DNA of 28,370 bases, taken from contig JAEWUY010000023.1 of NCBI GenBank assembly GCA_023396795.1, positions 1 through 28,370 of the forward strand. The letters run 5' to 3'. Positions 6,890-14,055 of this stretch are shown piece after piece (within the stretch, counting starts at the first letter, position 1; each line of letters starts with the position of its first letter). A program made the position numbers and the translations under genes. The notes beneath the pieces were generated by a model. The model did not search any database and was not told the DNA's origin. It was given only the letters and a program-made list of their open reading frames with translations. This stretch comes from Bacillota bacterium (lineage in GTDB: Bacteria > Bacillota_I > Bacilli_A > RFN20 > CAG-826).

Positions 6890-8668
6890 ATGGCAAAATT
6901 AGTAAATATTAAAATTGAAGGTAAATCCTTTCAAGTCGAAGAAGGCTTGACGATTTTAAAAGCCGCCAAAAAATGCGGCTTCGATATTCCTTCTCTATGT
7001 GCTTTTAATGACGGCAAGTGCTCGTTAGCGAGTTGCCGCGTTTGTCTGGTGGAAGTCAAAGGAGCCCGTGGTTTAGTAGCTTCGTGTGCCTATCCAGTTA
7101 ACGAAGGAATGGAAGTTAGTATTTCCTCACCCCGGGCCGTTAAAGCCCGTCGTTCTTCAGTTGAATTACTTTTAAGTAATCATAGTAAAAATTGTCAACA
7201 ATGTTCTAAAAACGGCCAATGTGAATTGCTTCATGTTGCCACTATTACAGGCGCTCGTGATGATGCCTATAAAGGCGAATTAACAAGAACAACCCTTGAT
7301 CGTCTCGCTCCGGGTATTATTCGTGATACTTCGAAATGTGTTCTTTGTGGTCGCTGTGTTGTTCGTTGTAAAGAAGCACAAGGAATTGGCATTCTTGGTC
7401 AAGAATTCCGTGGTTTCAAAACAATTGTGGCTCCTGCTGAAAATCGTAGTTTTATGCATTCACCATGTATTCAATGTGGTCAATGTATTAACGTTTGTCC
7501 AACTGGTGCATTATCAGAAAATAGCGAAATTAATGCCGTTGATAAAGCCTTTACAACTCATAAATATGTAATTGTTCAAACCGCTCCAGCTGTTCGGGCC
7601 GCTATCGCCGAAGAATTCGGTGAAAAGATTGGTACTCCCGGCACCGGTAAGATGGTTGCTGCTTTACATCGTCTTGGTTTTTATCGTGTCTTCGATGTTA
7701 ACTTTTCAGCGGACTTGACGATTATTGAAGAAGCCAACGAACTGCTAATCAGAATTAAAAACGGTGGCAAGCTTCCACAAATTACATCCTGTTCACCAGG
7801 ATGGATTAATTATATGGAATATTTCTACCCTGATATTATTCCTAACATTTCAACTTGTAAGTCACCTCACGAAATGGGCGGAGCAATTATTAAGTCATAC
7901 TTTGCTGAAAAGCATAATTTAGATCCGAAAGATATTTTTGTTGTTTCAATTATGCCTTGCACAGCAAAAAAATATGAAAAAACAAGACCGCAAAACGCTG
8001 CCGTAGAAAACCTTCCTGATGTTGATGCTGTCTTAACCACTCGTGAACTAGCTAAAATTATTAAACGGGCTGGTATTGTTTGGAATAAACTTCCAGATGA
8101 AGATTTTGATGATGATTTAATTGGCGAATATAGCGGGGCTGGTGTTATCTTTGGCGTTACTGGCGGAGTTATGGAAGCAGCGCTTAGAACTGCTTATCAC
8201 GAGTTAACTGGTAAAGAAGCCGAGATTGTAGCCTTTAATGAAGTTCGGGGATTAGAAAATATTAAAGAAGCCGAATTAGACATTAATGGCACGAAAGTTC
8301 GCGTTGCCGTCAGCCATGGTATGAAAAACGCCAAACCATTACTTGATCAAATTCGCAATGGAACTTCGCCATATCATTTTATTGAAATTATGGGTTGTCC
8401 AGGTGGTTGTATTAATGGTGGTGGTCAACCGTTTGTTAAACCGGTTTTCCTACCTAATGAAGACGACAATATTCTTGAAACTTACATGCAAAAGCGGGCC
8501 AGTGTTCTTTATAGCGAAGACGAAAGACAAGTCGTTCGTCAATCGCATAACAATAAAGACATTATCCGTCTTTACAAAGATTACCTTGGCGAGCCGTGTG
8601 GTCATAAGGCTCACAGTTTGCTTCATACTTCTTATGTTGCGGATCGTGTTCGCTTTCCGGTAAAGTAA
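6890..8668 (+). CDS. hndD: [FeFe] hydrogenase catalytic subunit (HydA/HndD type)
   Basis: Catalytic subunit that makes H2 from electrons passed by the NuoE/NuoF-like partners. The 592 aa read in order: NuoG-like [2Fe-2S] domain (Cys37, 49, 52, 66); His-ligated 4Fe-4S site (His98, Cys102, 105, 111); two ferredoxin 4Fe-4S sites (Cys150, 153, 156, 160 and 193, 196, 199, 203); then the H-cluster domain. Its three motifs are TSCSPGW (299-305), MPCTAKKYE (from 355) and MGCPGGCINGGGQP (Cys503, Cys507). The first motif has Ser302 where clostridial monomeric enzymes have TSCCPxW. The C-terminal small-subunit-like tail ends in the usual LYKDYLGEP segment. Start fixed by AGAAGGAGAAG. Maturases HydE, HydF and HydG are not in the window. 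Confidence 0.94.
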   Translation: MAKLVNIKIEGKSFQVEEGLTILKAAKKCGFDIPSLCAFNDGKCSLASCRVCLVEVKGARGLVASCAYPVNEGMEVSISSPRAVKARRSSVELLLSNHSKNCQQCSKNGQCELLHVATITGARDDAYKGELTRTTLDRLAPGIIRDTSKCVLCGRCVVRCKEAQGIGILGQEFRGFKTIVAPAENRSFMHSPCIQCGQCINVCPTGALSENSEINAVDKAFTTHKYVIVQTAPAVRAAIAEEFGEKIGTPGTGKMVAALHRLGFYRVFDVNFSADLTIIEEANELLIRIKNGGKLPQITSCSPGWINYMEYFYPDIIPNISTCKSPHEMGGAIIKSYFAEKHNLDPKDIFVVSIMPCTAKKYEKTRPQNAAVENLPDVDAVLTTRELAKIIKRAGIVWNKLPDEDFDDDLIGEYSGAGVIFGVTGGVMEAALRTAYHELTGKEAEIVAFNEVRGLENIKEAELDINGTKVRVAVSHGMKNAKPLLDQIRNGTSPYHFIEIMGCPGGCINGGGQPFVKPVFLPNEDDNILETYMQKRASVLYSEDERQVVRQSHNNKDIIRLYKDYLGEPCGHKAHSLLHTSYVADRVRFPVK

Positions 8669-8683
8669 AAAAACATGCAAAAC

Positions 8684-8717
8684 GGGGCCGAAATACGCAT
8701 AATCGGCCTCTTTTCTT
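8684..8717 (+). terminator. Rho-independent terminator after the hydrogenase operon
   Basis: GGGGCCGA (8684-8691) pairs with TCGGCCTC (8703-8710) with one G-U, around an 11-nt loop, followed by a TTTTCTT tail. Confidence 0.85.
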
Positions 8718-8729
8718 AGAAAGTGAAAT

Positions 8730-9386
8730 ATGTACAAAACAATTCTTTTTGATCTTGATGGCACTATACTTCATACAATATCCGATATCACAATTGCTTT
8801 GAATGCTTCATTGAAAGCCTGTGGTTACGATTTTTCTTATGATGATGAAGGAACCAAAAAATTAATTGGAATGGGGGCCAGAAACATCATTGCCCGAGCC
8901 TTTAAAAACCGCAGTCATACCACCCAAGAATTTGATCGTTTGCTTGAGGTTTTTACAACTAACTATAAAATATATCAAGGTCAAACAGCCCGCCCTTATG
9001 AAGGAATAATTGAACTTCTTAATGACCTTAAGGGTAGGGGAATTAAATTATTAGTCGCTAGCAACAAACCGGATCATTTAGCCAAAGAAATTGTTAAACG
9101 TATTTTTGGACTAGACCTTTTTGACGATATTTATGGTCATCAAGTAGGCAAACCTGAAAAGCCCGACCCTTATCTCGTCGACTATCTTCTTGACAAACAC
9201 CAAATTAATCATGAAGAAACTTTATTTGTTGGAGATAGCGATGTCGATGTCGCCACCGGCATCAACAGCTCTCTTAAAGTGGCATTGGTAACTTGGGGCT
9301 ATGGTGACTACAATGAAGAGCTTCTTAAGAAAGCGACTTATGTTGTCAATAGCGTCTCTGAATTAAAAAGCATTGTCTTTGCTTAA
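8730..9386 (+). CDS. HAD-family hydrolase, phosphoglycolate-phosphatase-like
   Basis: Cytoplasmic HAD-superfamily phosphatase of the Gph/PGMB type. All four HAD motifs are present in 218 aa: FDLDGT with the nucleophile Asp8 and Asp10, Ser111 in VASNKPD, Lys144 in GKPEKPDP, and the acidic GDSDVD (Asp169, Asp173). A helical cap of about 70 residues sits between motifs I and II, as in phosphoglycolate phosphatases, and VATGINSSLKVALVTWGYG is typical of that group. Substrate cannot be told from sequence; phosphoglycolate, pyrophosphate or sugar phosphates are all possible. The ribosome site is weak (AGAAAGTG). It sits between the hydrogenase terminator and the cysS promoter, with no obvious promoter of its own, so it may depend on read-through. 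Confidence 0.85.
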   Translation: MYKTILFDLDGTILHTISDITIALNASLKACGYDFSYDDEGTKKLIGMGARNIIARAFKNRSHTTQEFDRLLEVFTTNYKIYQGQTARPYEGIIELLNDLKGRGIKLLVASNKPDHLAKEIVKRIFGLDLFDDIYGHQVGKPEKPDPYLVDYLLDKHQINHEETLFVGDSDVDVATGINSSLKVALVTWGYGDYNEELLKKATYVVNSVSELKSIVFA

Positions 9387-9414
9387 AGCAAGTGCTAGTA
9401 TAATCGCCAACCAT

Positions 9415-9435
9415 AAACAAAACATGTTTTTGTTT
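9415..9435 (+). repeat. AT-rich inverted repeat upstream of cysS
   Basis: A near-perfect palindrome centred on CATG, with arms of A/C on the left and T/G on the right. It ends 4 bp before the -10 element of the cysS promoter. It could be an operator or a weak hairpin ending the upstream gene. Confidence 0.4.
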
Positions 9436-9436
9436 G

Positions 9437-9445
9437 TGCTATAAT
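9437..9445 (+). promoter_or_regulatory. Extended -10 promoter for cysS operon
   Basis: TGC followed by a perfect TATAAT (9440-9445) forms an extended -10 element 19 bp before the cysS ATG. No good -35 is seen at the usual distance, as is common for extended -10 promoters. A second TATAAT at 9399-9404 has a TTGTCT 20 bp upstream and is less likely. Confidence 0.6.
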
Positions 9446-9464
9446 TATTTTTTAGAGTTAAGCT

Positions 9465-10802
9465 ATGGAAATAAAACTTTTCAACTCATTAAGTGACAAA
9501 CTGGAAACTTTTGTGCCTTTACGTTCTGGCGAAGTTTCTATTTATGTTTGTGGACCGACCGTTTATAACGATCCTCACATCGGAAATATGCGGCCAGTTG
9601 TTGTTTTTGATGTCTTACGCCGCCTATTTGAATATCTAGGTTATAAAGTCACCTTTGTTAGCAATTACACTGACGTCGATGACAAAATCATCAATCAGGC
9701 CTTGCAAGAAAAAGTCAGTGAGTCAATTATTTCATCGCGTTACATTGAATCGTTTAATAGCGTTGTTCAAAGCATTAATTCATTTTCTCCTTCTCTTGCT
9801 CCTCGAGTTACGGAATACATACCCCAGATTATTCGCTATATCGAAGAATTAATTGATAAAGGGGCCGCCTATGTCGTTGAAGGTGACGTTTATTTTCGCG
9901 TTTCTTCAATTGAAAATTATGGCGAATTAAGCAATATCAATGTTGATGATTTGATTAGCGGAGCACGAATCGAAGAAAACATCAAAAAAGAATCACCTCT
10001 AGATTTTGTGTTATGGAAAAAAACCGCAACCGGAATTAACTGGGAAACCAGATGGTCAAAAGGTCGTCCTGGTTGGCACACGGAATGCTGCGTGATGATT
10101 AATAGTCTTTTTCCTAAAGGACGAATCGATATTCATGGCGGTGGCTTTGATTTAAAGTTCCCTCATCATGAAAATGAAATTGCCCAGAGCAAAGCCCATA
10201 ATGGAAATTCTATCGCTACCTATTGGCTTCATAATGGTTTTATTAATTTTGGTGATAATAAAATGTCGAAGTCACTTGGTAATGTGGTTTTGGCCAAAGA
10301 CGCAATCGCCAAATATGGCGGTAATTTGATTCGTCTAGTTTTACTAGGTACATATTATCGTTCCCCACTAACTTTCAGTTATGAGGTTATGGAAACCGCG
10401 GCAACAGAGTATGAGAAAATCGAAAAAGCCGTTCAGCAAATGGCCGTTACTTTGCAACTAGCTGGTATAAAATTAAAAGGCGATGAACAAATCGATATCA
10501 CGCCCTTTCTTTCTTTTCTTGCCGATGATCTTAATACACCGAATGCGATAACTGAGTTATTTGCTATAATTAAGAAAGCCAATGCCACTTTACGTCAAAA
10601 ACCCCTTGATTATCGCACGATTTCACGAACATTTGACGAGATACAAGATATGCTTTGGATTCTTGGACTGAAGGTTGAATATCCTCTTCTAAATGAAGAT
10701 GATAAAAAAATCTATGCTGACTATTTAAAATATAAAGCCGAGAAGAATTTTACGGAAAGCGACCGTTTGCGCCAAATCTTAATGGCCAAACACATTTTAT
10801 AG
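9465..10802 (+). CDS. cysS: Cysteinyl-tRNA synthetase
   Basis: Class I aminoacyl-tRNA synthetase charging tRNA-Cys. Signature HIGH appears as HIGN at 38-41 after YVCGPTVYND, and KMSKS at 266-270. The zinc ligands that select cysteine are in place: Cys29, Cys208 of WHTEC, His234 and Glu238 of HHENE. At 445 aa it is slightly shorter than most (about 460-470), the loss being at the C-terminal end. The leader is only about 20 nt, too short for a T-box. The stop codon merges with the AGGAGGAG ribosome site of the next gene. In Bacillus cysS heads the cysS-mrnC-rlmB-rae1-sigH cluster; here the cluster is thinner and altered. Confidence 0.96.
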   Translation: MEIKLFNSLSDKLETFVPLRSGEVSIYVCGPTVYNDPHIGNMRPVVVFDVLRRLFEYLGYKVTFVSNYTDVDDKIINQALQEKVSESIISSRYIESFNSVVQSINSFSPSLAPRVTEYIPQIIRYIEELIDKGAAYVVEGDVYFRVSSIENYGELSNINVDDLISGARIEENIKKESPLDFVLWKKTATGINWETRWSKGRPGWHTECCVMINSLFPKGRIDIHGGGFDLKFPHHENEIAQSKAHNGNSIATYWLHNGFINFGDNKMSKSLGNVVLAKDAIAKYGGNLIRLVLLGTYYRSPLTFSYEVMETAATEYEKIEKAVQQMAVTLQLAGIKLKGDEQIDITPFLSFLADDLNTPNAITELFAIIKKANATLRQKPLDYRTISRTFDEIQDMLWILGLKVEYPLLNEDDKKIYADYLKYKAEKNFTESDRLRQILMAKHIL

Positions 10803-10814
10803 GAGGAGCTTATT

Positions 10815-11555
10815 ATGCCCAGCACCATTATTGATCAACAAATTGTTACATGGTTTAACAACCTATTCGGGGCCAACGGTTGGGGGAACATCATTTTAAT
10901 TATTGTTTCCTTACTCGTTACCATTATTTGCGCAGGCATTATTGGCTTTGAACGCGAATATCACGGACACGCTGCCGGACTTAGAACCCACCTCTTAGTC
11001 GCAATCGGTTCAGCTTTAATTATGATTGTTTCAATTTATGGTTTTCCGGAAATCTCACAATCTGACACCCGTGATCCAGCTCGTTTAGCCGCTCAAGTTG
11101 TTAGCGGTATTGGTTTTCTTGGTGCAGGCACGATTATTCAAACTGGAACTGATGTTAAAGGTTTAACTACAGCGACCACTTTGTGGTTAGCCATGGCCAT
11201 TGGCTTATCTGCTGGAAGTGGCAATTTCATAATTACAATTATTGCAACTGTTCTTGCTTTCATTTCTTTAGTCTCCCTTCGTAAGATTGAAAAACTAGCA
11301 AGCAGACGTAATCCAATCATTCGCATCGTTGTTCCTAGTGAACGACCAATTCTTAAAGAAATACATTTAGTGGCCAATCATTACGGTATTGCTATTCGCG
11401 ATTTAGAATCACAAATCGTCGAATATCAAGACCAGTCAGTTCTTCGTTTAACAATGCGCTGTTCATTTGTAGCTAAAGCCCAAGTAACAGCTTTTATTGA
11501 CGACCTTAGAGAAAAAATCAACCCCCTTGATATTAAGCTATCAACGGAAAGTTAA
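10815..11555 (+). CDS. MgtC/SapB-family membrane protein
   Basis: Integral membrane protein of the MgtC/SapB family, linked in other bacteria to low-magnesium growth and, in pathogens, to survival in macrophages. The conserved core is clear in 246 aa: a hydrophobic helix at about 26-44, then GFEREYHGHAAGLRTHLLVAIGSAL, the RLAAQVVSGIGFLGAGTII motif, GLTTATTLWLAMAIGLSAGSG, and a last helix to about 155. The soluble C-terminal part (about 165-246) has the ACT-like pattern seen in long MgtC forms. It takes the place occupied by mrnC (Mini-RNase III) in the Bacillus cluster. The start is fixed by AGGAGGAG overlapping the cysS stop. A 17-bp perfect palindrome covers its stop codon. Confidence 0.9.
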   Translation: MPSTIIDQQIVTWFNNLFGANGWGNIILIIVSLLVTIICAGIIGFEREYHGHAAGLRTHLLVAIGSALIMIVSIYGFPEISQSDTRDPARLAAQVVSGIGFLGAGTIIQTGTDVKGLTTATTLWLAMAIGLSAGSGNFIITIIATVLAFISLVSLRKIEKLASRRNPIIRIVVPSERPILKEIHLVANHYGIAIRDLESQIVEYQDQSVLRLTMRCSFVAKAQVTAFIDDLREKINPLDIKLSTES

Positions 11556-11565
11556 TAATTAACTT
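11549..11565 (+). repeat. Perfect 17-bp palindrome over the mgtC-like stop codon
   Basis: AAGTTAAT and ATTAACTT are exact inverted arms around a single A. It could be a protein-binding site or a weak hairpin; the T-tail is short, so a terminator is unlikely. Confidence 0.6.
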
Positions 11566-11591
11566 AATTTGAGAAAACTATTAAAATTGAC

Positions 11592-12305
11592 ATGTCAAAA
11601 TTAATCTATGGGAGAAATCCAGTTTTAAGTTCTCTCGGCGAAAACCGCGTTGAGAAGGTTTTCCTTGATGTCCGTTTTAATGACGCAAGGTTTCTGGCCA
11701 AATTAGTTACAAAGAAAGTTCTAATTGAAAAAGTTAACTCTTCAAAACTTGATGAGTTGTCGAACCACGGTGTTCACCAAGGCGTTGTCGCCTCAGTAAT
11801 GGACTTTCGCTACTACACTTTGGAAGAAGTTCTTGCTGCATGCCAAGGTAAAAAGTTTCCTCTTGTTCTCATTTTAGACGCTCTTAAAGATCCGCATAAT
11901 TTGGGGGCTATCTTACGAACTTGTGATGCATTTGGAGTCGATGGTGTCGTTATTAAAAAGCACGAGCAAGTGCCTTTAAATGCCACAGTCGCTAAAGTGT
12001 CAACCGGAGCTATTGATCATGTCAAAGTTGTTGAAGCCACTAATCTTAGCAACATTATTCAAAAACTTAAAGATTCAGGTTTTTGGATTGTTGCAAGTGA
12101 TGGTGAAGCCTCAACAAGTTATCTGGAAGTTGATGCAAAAAGACCACTTGCGTTAATTCTTGGTAGCGAAGGTGAAGGCGTTAGTCGCCTACTGCTTCAG
12201 CGCAGTGATTATGTTGTCAAAATTCCGATGTTTGGACATGTCAATTCCCTCAACGTTTCAGTCGCCGCCGGAATTCTTATTGCTAATATTATCGCAAAGC
12301 GATAG
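11592..12305 (+). CDS. rlmB: 23S rRNA (guanosine-2'-O-)-methyltransferase, TrmH/SpoU family
   Basis: SPOUT-class RNA 2'-O-methyltransferase, most likely RlmB, which methylates G2251 of the 23S P loop using SAM. The 237 aa show a small N-terminal substrate-binding domain beginning with YGRNPVLSSL and the NHGVHQGVVASV segment, then the three SpoU motifs: DALKDPHNLGAILRTCDAFG (96-115), ILGSEGEGVS (189-198) and IPMFGHVNSLNVSVAAGIL (211-229). Its place between cysS and a SigH-like gene matches Bacillus yacO/rlmB. There is no good ribosome site before ATG 11592 (only a purine run GAGAAAA), so initiation may be weak. Other TrmH-family members are possible but the neighbourhood favours RlmB. Confidence 0.88.
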   Translation: MSKLIYGRNPVLSSLGENRVEKVFLDVRFNDARFLAKLVTKKVLIEKVNSSKLDELSNHGVHQGVVASVMDFRYYTLEEVLAACQGKKFPLVLILDALKDPHNLGAILRTCDAFGVDGVVIKKHEQVPLNATVAKVSTGAIDHVKVVEATNLSNIIQKLKDSGFWIVASDGEASTSYLEVDAKRPLALILGSEGEGVSRLLLQRSDYVVKIPMFGHVNSLNVSVAAGILIANIIAKR

Positions 12306-12325
12306 TTTCTCCTCTTGGAGGATTT

Positions 12326-12949
12326 ATGACTACGAGCAAAATCTGTGATGAACAGCTCATTTTGTGCTATCGCCAAAACTCAAAAGAAGCCTATGAAAGT
12401 CTTTTAAAAGCAAAGTATCAAGCCGTCTTACCTTTACTGAAAAAGTATGCCACGCAATGTAAACCATTTGGGGCAGATCTTAACGATATTTATGCTGTAT
12501 TTCTGGAATCGTTTCACAAAGCTATTCGCCGATTTGTTTTCGATTCGATAACTTTTCAAACGTATTTTTTAAAAGTCTTAAATCGTGATCTCGCTGGTTA
12601 TTACCGAACACTTTCTAATCCTAATAACTCAAGCAATAATTGCTTAAGCCTTGATGCCGAAGTTAGTTGTGAAACTTCTCTAACATTCCATGATGTATTA
12701 ACCGATTCATCGCAAAAAATTGACGCCAGGAGTTTCGCGAATGTTAATGCTGTTTACGCAATAATGGCAAAAGAGCCTCGAACTTCACGAGATGAAATAA
12801 TGCGGCGAATCATCTTGTTAAAATCCGCTGGATACTCAGTTTCAGAAATAGCTAGTCTAACAAAATTAAAAGTTTCATCAGTTCGTCGTCGCTTGAATGC
12901 TTTTTATGATGAAGAGCTCGGAAATGCAATCAAAAAATGCCTATTATAG
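12326..12949 (+). CDS. Divergent sigma-70 family factor, SigH-like by position
   Basis: Predicted RNA polymerase sigma factor of 207 aa. Region 2 lies at about 8-95: DEQLILCYRQNSKEAYESLL, then FGADLNDIYAVFLESFHKAIRRF, which resembles the GADxxDxxQEGxxGLxKAIRxF of SigH but with the core-binding residues changed. Region 4 is a helix-turn-helix at about 161-193 (LLKSAGYSVSEIASLTKLKVSSVRRRL). The linker (96-150) is not recognisable. Its place between rlmB and rpmG is the place of sigH in Bacillus; rae1/yacP is missing in between. ATG 12326 has GGAGG 6 bp upstream and follows rlmB by 20 bp, so it is the last gene of the cysS unit. Whether it controls competence, stress or something else cannot be told. 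Confidence 0.75.
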   Translation: MTTSKICDEQLILCYRQNSKEAYESLLKAKYQAVLPLLKKYATQCKPFGADLNDIYAVFLESFHKAIRRFVFDSITFQTYFLKVLNRDLAGYYRTLSNPNNSSNNCLSLDAEVSCETSLTFHDVLTDSSQKIDARSFANVNAVYAIMAKEPRTSRDEIMRRIILLKSAGYSVSEIASLTKLKVSSVRRRLNAFYDEELGNAIKKCLL

Positions 12950-12967
12950 GCACTCATTTTATATCTA

Positions 12968-12996
12968 TTGACAGCATCTTTTTACAATGGTATATT
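12968..12996 (+). promoter_or_regulatory. Strong promoter for rpmG-secE-nusG
   Basis: A perfect TTGACA (12968-12973), a 17-bp spacer and TATATT (12991-12996) with a TGG extension just before it. The expected transcript starts near 13003, about 28 nt before rpmG. Confidence 0.85.
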
Positions 12997-13030
12997 TTGT
13001 AAGCAAGATATAAGGCAGGATAACTGAAAG

Positions 13031-13180
13031 ATGCGTCAAAAAATTATTTTAATTTGCCCGATTTGCTTAAATCGCAATTACACCACGACAAAGAAAAAAG
13101 ACGCTTCATCAGTTCGTGTCGAAATGAAGAAGTTTTGTCCACGCTGCAATCAATATACTTTGCATAAAGAAAGTAAGTAG
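13031..13180 (+). CDS. rpmG: 50S ribosomal protein L33, zinc-binding form
   Basis: A 49-aa ribosomal protein L33 of the large subunit. It keeps both zinc-ribbon pairs (Cys9/Cys12 in CPIC and Cys36/Cys39 in CPRC), so it is the zinc-dependent (C+) form. The middle reads NYTTTKKKDASS and the end YTLHKES, close to the family's NYxTxKNK and TxHKExK patterns. It begins at ATG 13031, about 28 nt after the predicted transcription start, and ends 11 bp before secE. The order rpmG-secE-nusG is the standard Firmicutes one. Confidence 0.93.
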   Translation: MRQKIILICPICLNRNYTTTKKKDASSVRVEMKKFCPRCNQYTLHKESK

Positions 13181-13191
13181 GAGGTCTGAAA

Positions 13192-13392
13192 ATGGGAGTC
13201 AAAAAATACACGTCCGAAGTTATTAAAGAAGGTAAACGCGTTCGCTGGCCTAAGCGTGAACAGTTATTGCCGACAATTATCGTTGTTGTTGCGATTGCTG
13301 CTTTTGCCGCAATTTTCTTAAGCTTAGAAGACTGGGCGGCTGGTTCGCTACTACAAACATTAAAAGACGCTTTTGCGGAATGGAGTAAATAA
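13192..13392 (+). CDS. secE: Preprotein translocase subunit SecE
   Basis: Small essential SecYEG translocon subunit that clamps SecY in the cytoplasmic membrane. The 66-aa protein has the short amphipathic helix with the family motif EVIKEGKRVRWPKREQL, followed by one transmembrane helix at about 27-46 and a short tail. This single-helix architecture is the form found in Gram-positives. AGGAGG lies 8 bp before the ATG. The stop is 2 bp from nusG. Confidence 0.93.
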   Translation: MGVKKYTSEVIKEGKRVRWPKREQLLPTIIVVVAIAAFAAIFLSLEDWAAGSLLQTLKDAFAEWSK

Positions 13393-13394
13393 CA

Positions 13395-13949
13395 ATGGGA
13401 CCCGAATTAGGAAAAAAACAATGGTATATCGTCACGGCTTATTCCGGCCATGAAAACAAAGTTGCTGAAAACCTTAAGACTAGAATTACGAGAATGAATT
13501 TGACTGATTATATTTTTCAAGTCATTGTCGCTGAGCAAGAAGTGCCAGTTCTCAAAGAAGGACTGCCAACTGGTAAGACAAAAATGAAAAATCTTTACCC
13601 CGGTTATATTTTCGTTGAAATGATTATGACCGATGAATCTTGGTTTATGGTTCGTAACACTCCAGGAGTGACTGGTATTGCTGGTTCATCTGGTGGAGGT
13701 CAAAAGCCAACTCCAGTTACACGCGAAGAAATTGAACCCGTTTTGAAGAGAATGGGAATTATTGATATTACGATGTATGATCGTTACAACGTCGGTGATC
13801 TTGTTAAAGTTATTCACGGACCACTAGAAGGCACAGAAGGCCATATCTTATCAATTGATAAAGAAACCGGTGCTTGCCGTGTTGAAACGGTTTTCTTCGG
13901 TCGGCCAACACCTGTTGATGTCGAATTTAGCGAAATCGAAAGAATCTAA
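13395..13949 (+). CDS. nusG: Transcription termination/antitermination protein NusG
   Basis: RNA polymerase-binding elongation factor; in Firmicutes it modulates pausing and couples to the ribosome. The 184 aa contain the NGN domain (about 8-110) with WYIVTAYSGHENKVAENL and the YPGYIFVEM motif, and the C-terminal KOW domain (about 128-184) with GDLVKVIHGPLEGTEGHI. The internal GGGQKPTPV stretch is the usual linker-proximal loop. The start is only 2 bp after secE with GGAG inside the secE end, so it depends on coupling. In most bacteria rplK follows in the same unit; here a terminator and a metal ATPase gene stand between them. Confidence 0.96.
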   Translation: MGPELGKKQWYIVTAYSGHENKVAENLKTRITRMNLTDYIFQVIVAEQEVPVLKEGLPTGKTKMKNLYPGYIFVEMIMTDESWFMVRNTPGVTGIAGSSGGGQKPTPVTREEIEPVLKRMGIIDITMYDRYNVGDLVKVIHGPLEGTEGHILSIDKETGACRVETVFFGRPTPVDVEFSEIERI

Positions 13950-13950
13950 G

Positions 13951-13976
13951 AAAGTCCCCGAAAGGGGATTTTTCTT
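13951..13976 (+). terminator. Rho-independent terminator after nusG
   Basis: TCCCC (13955-13959), a GAAA tetraloop, GGGGA (13964-13968) and a T-run, with further A/T pairing outside the stem. It isolates nusG from the ATPase gene. Confidence 0.92.
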
Positions 13977-13982
13977 TGCGTA

Positions 13983-14010
13983 TTGCTTGTTAACTAGCCC
14001 CTTTTATAAT
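13983..14010 (+). promoter_or_regulatory. Promoter for the metal ATPase gene
   Basis: TTGCTT (13983-13988), a 16-bp spacer and a perfect TATAAT (14005-14010). The leader is about 40 nt and ends in CAGGAGGT before the ATG. Confidence 0.7.
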
Positions 14011-14055
14011 AATTTTATTATACGCTCTTTGTGAGTCTGCTCAGGAGGTAACACC

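Noticed and set aside
9387..9464. T-box riboswitch before cysS
   Set aside because: The gap is 78 bp and the expected leader only about 20 nt; no T-box sequence or terminator pair fits.
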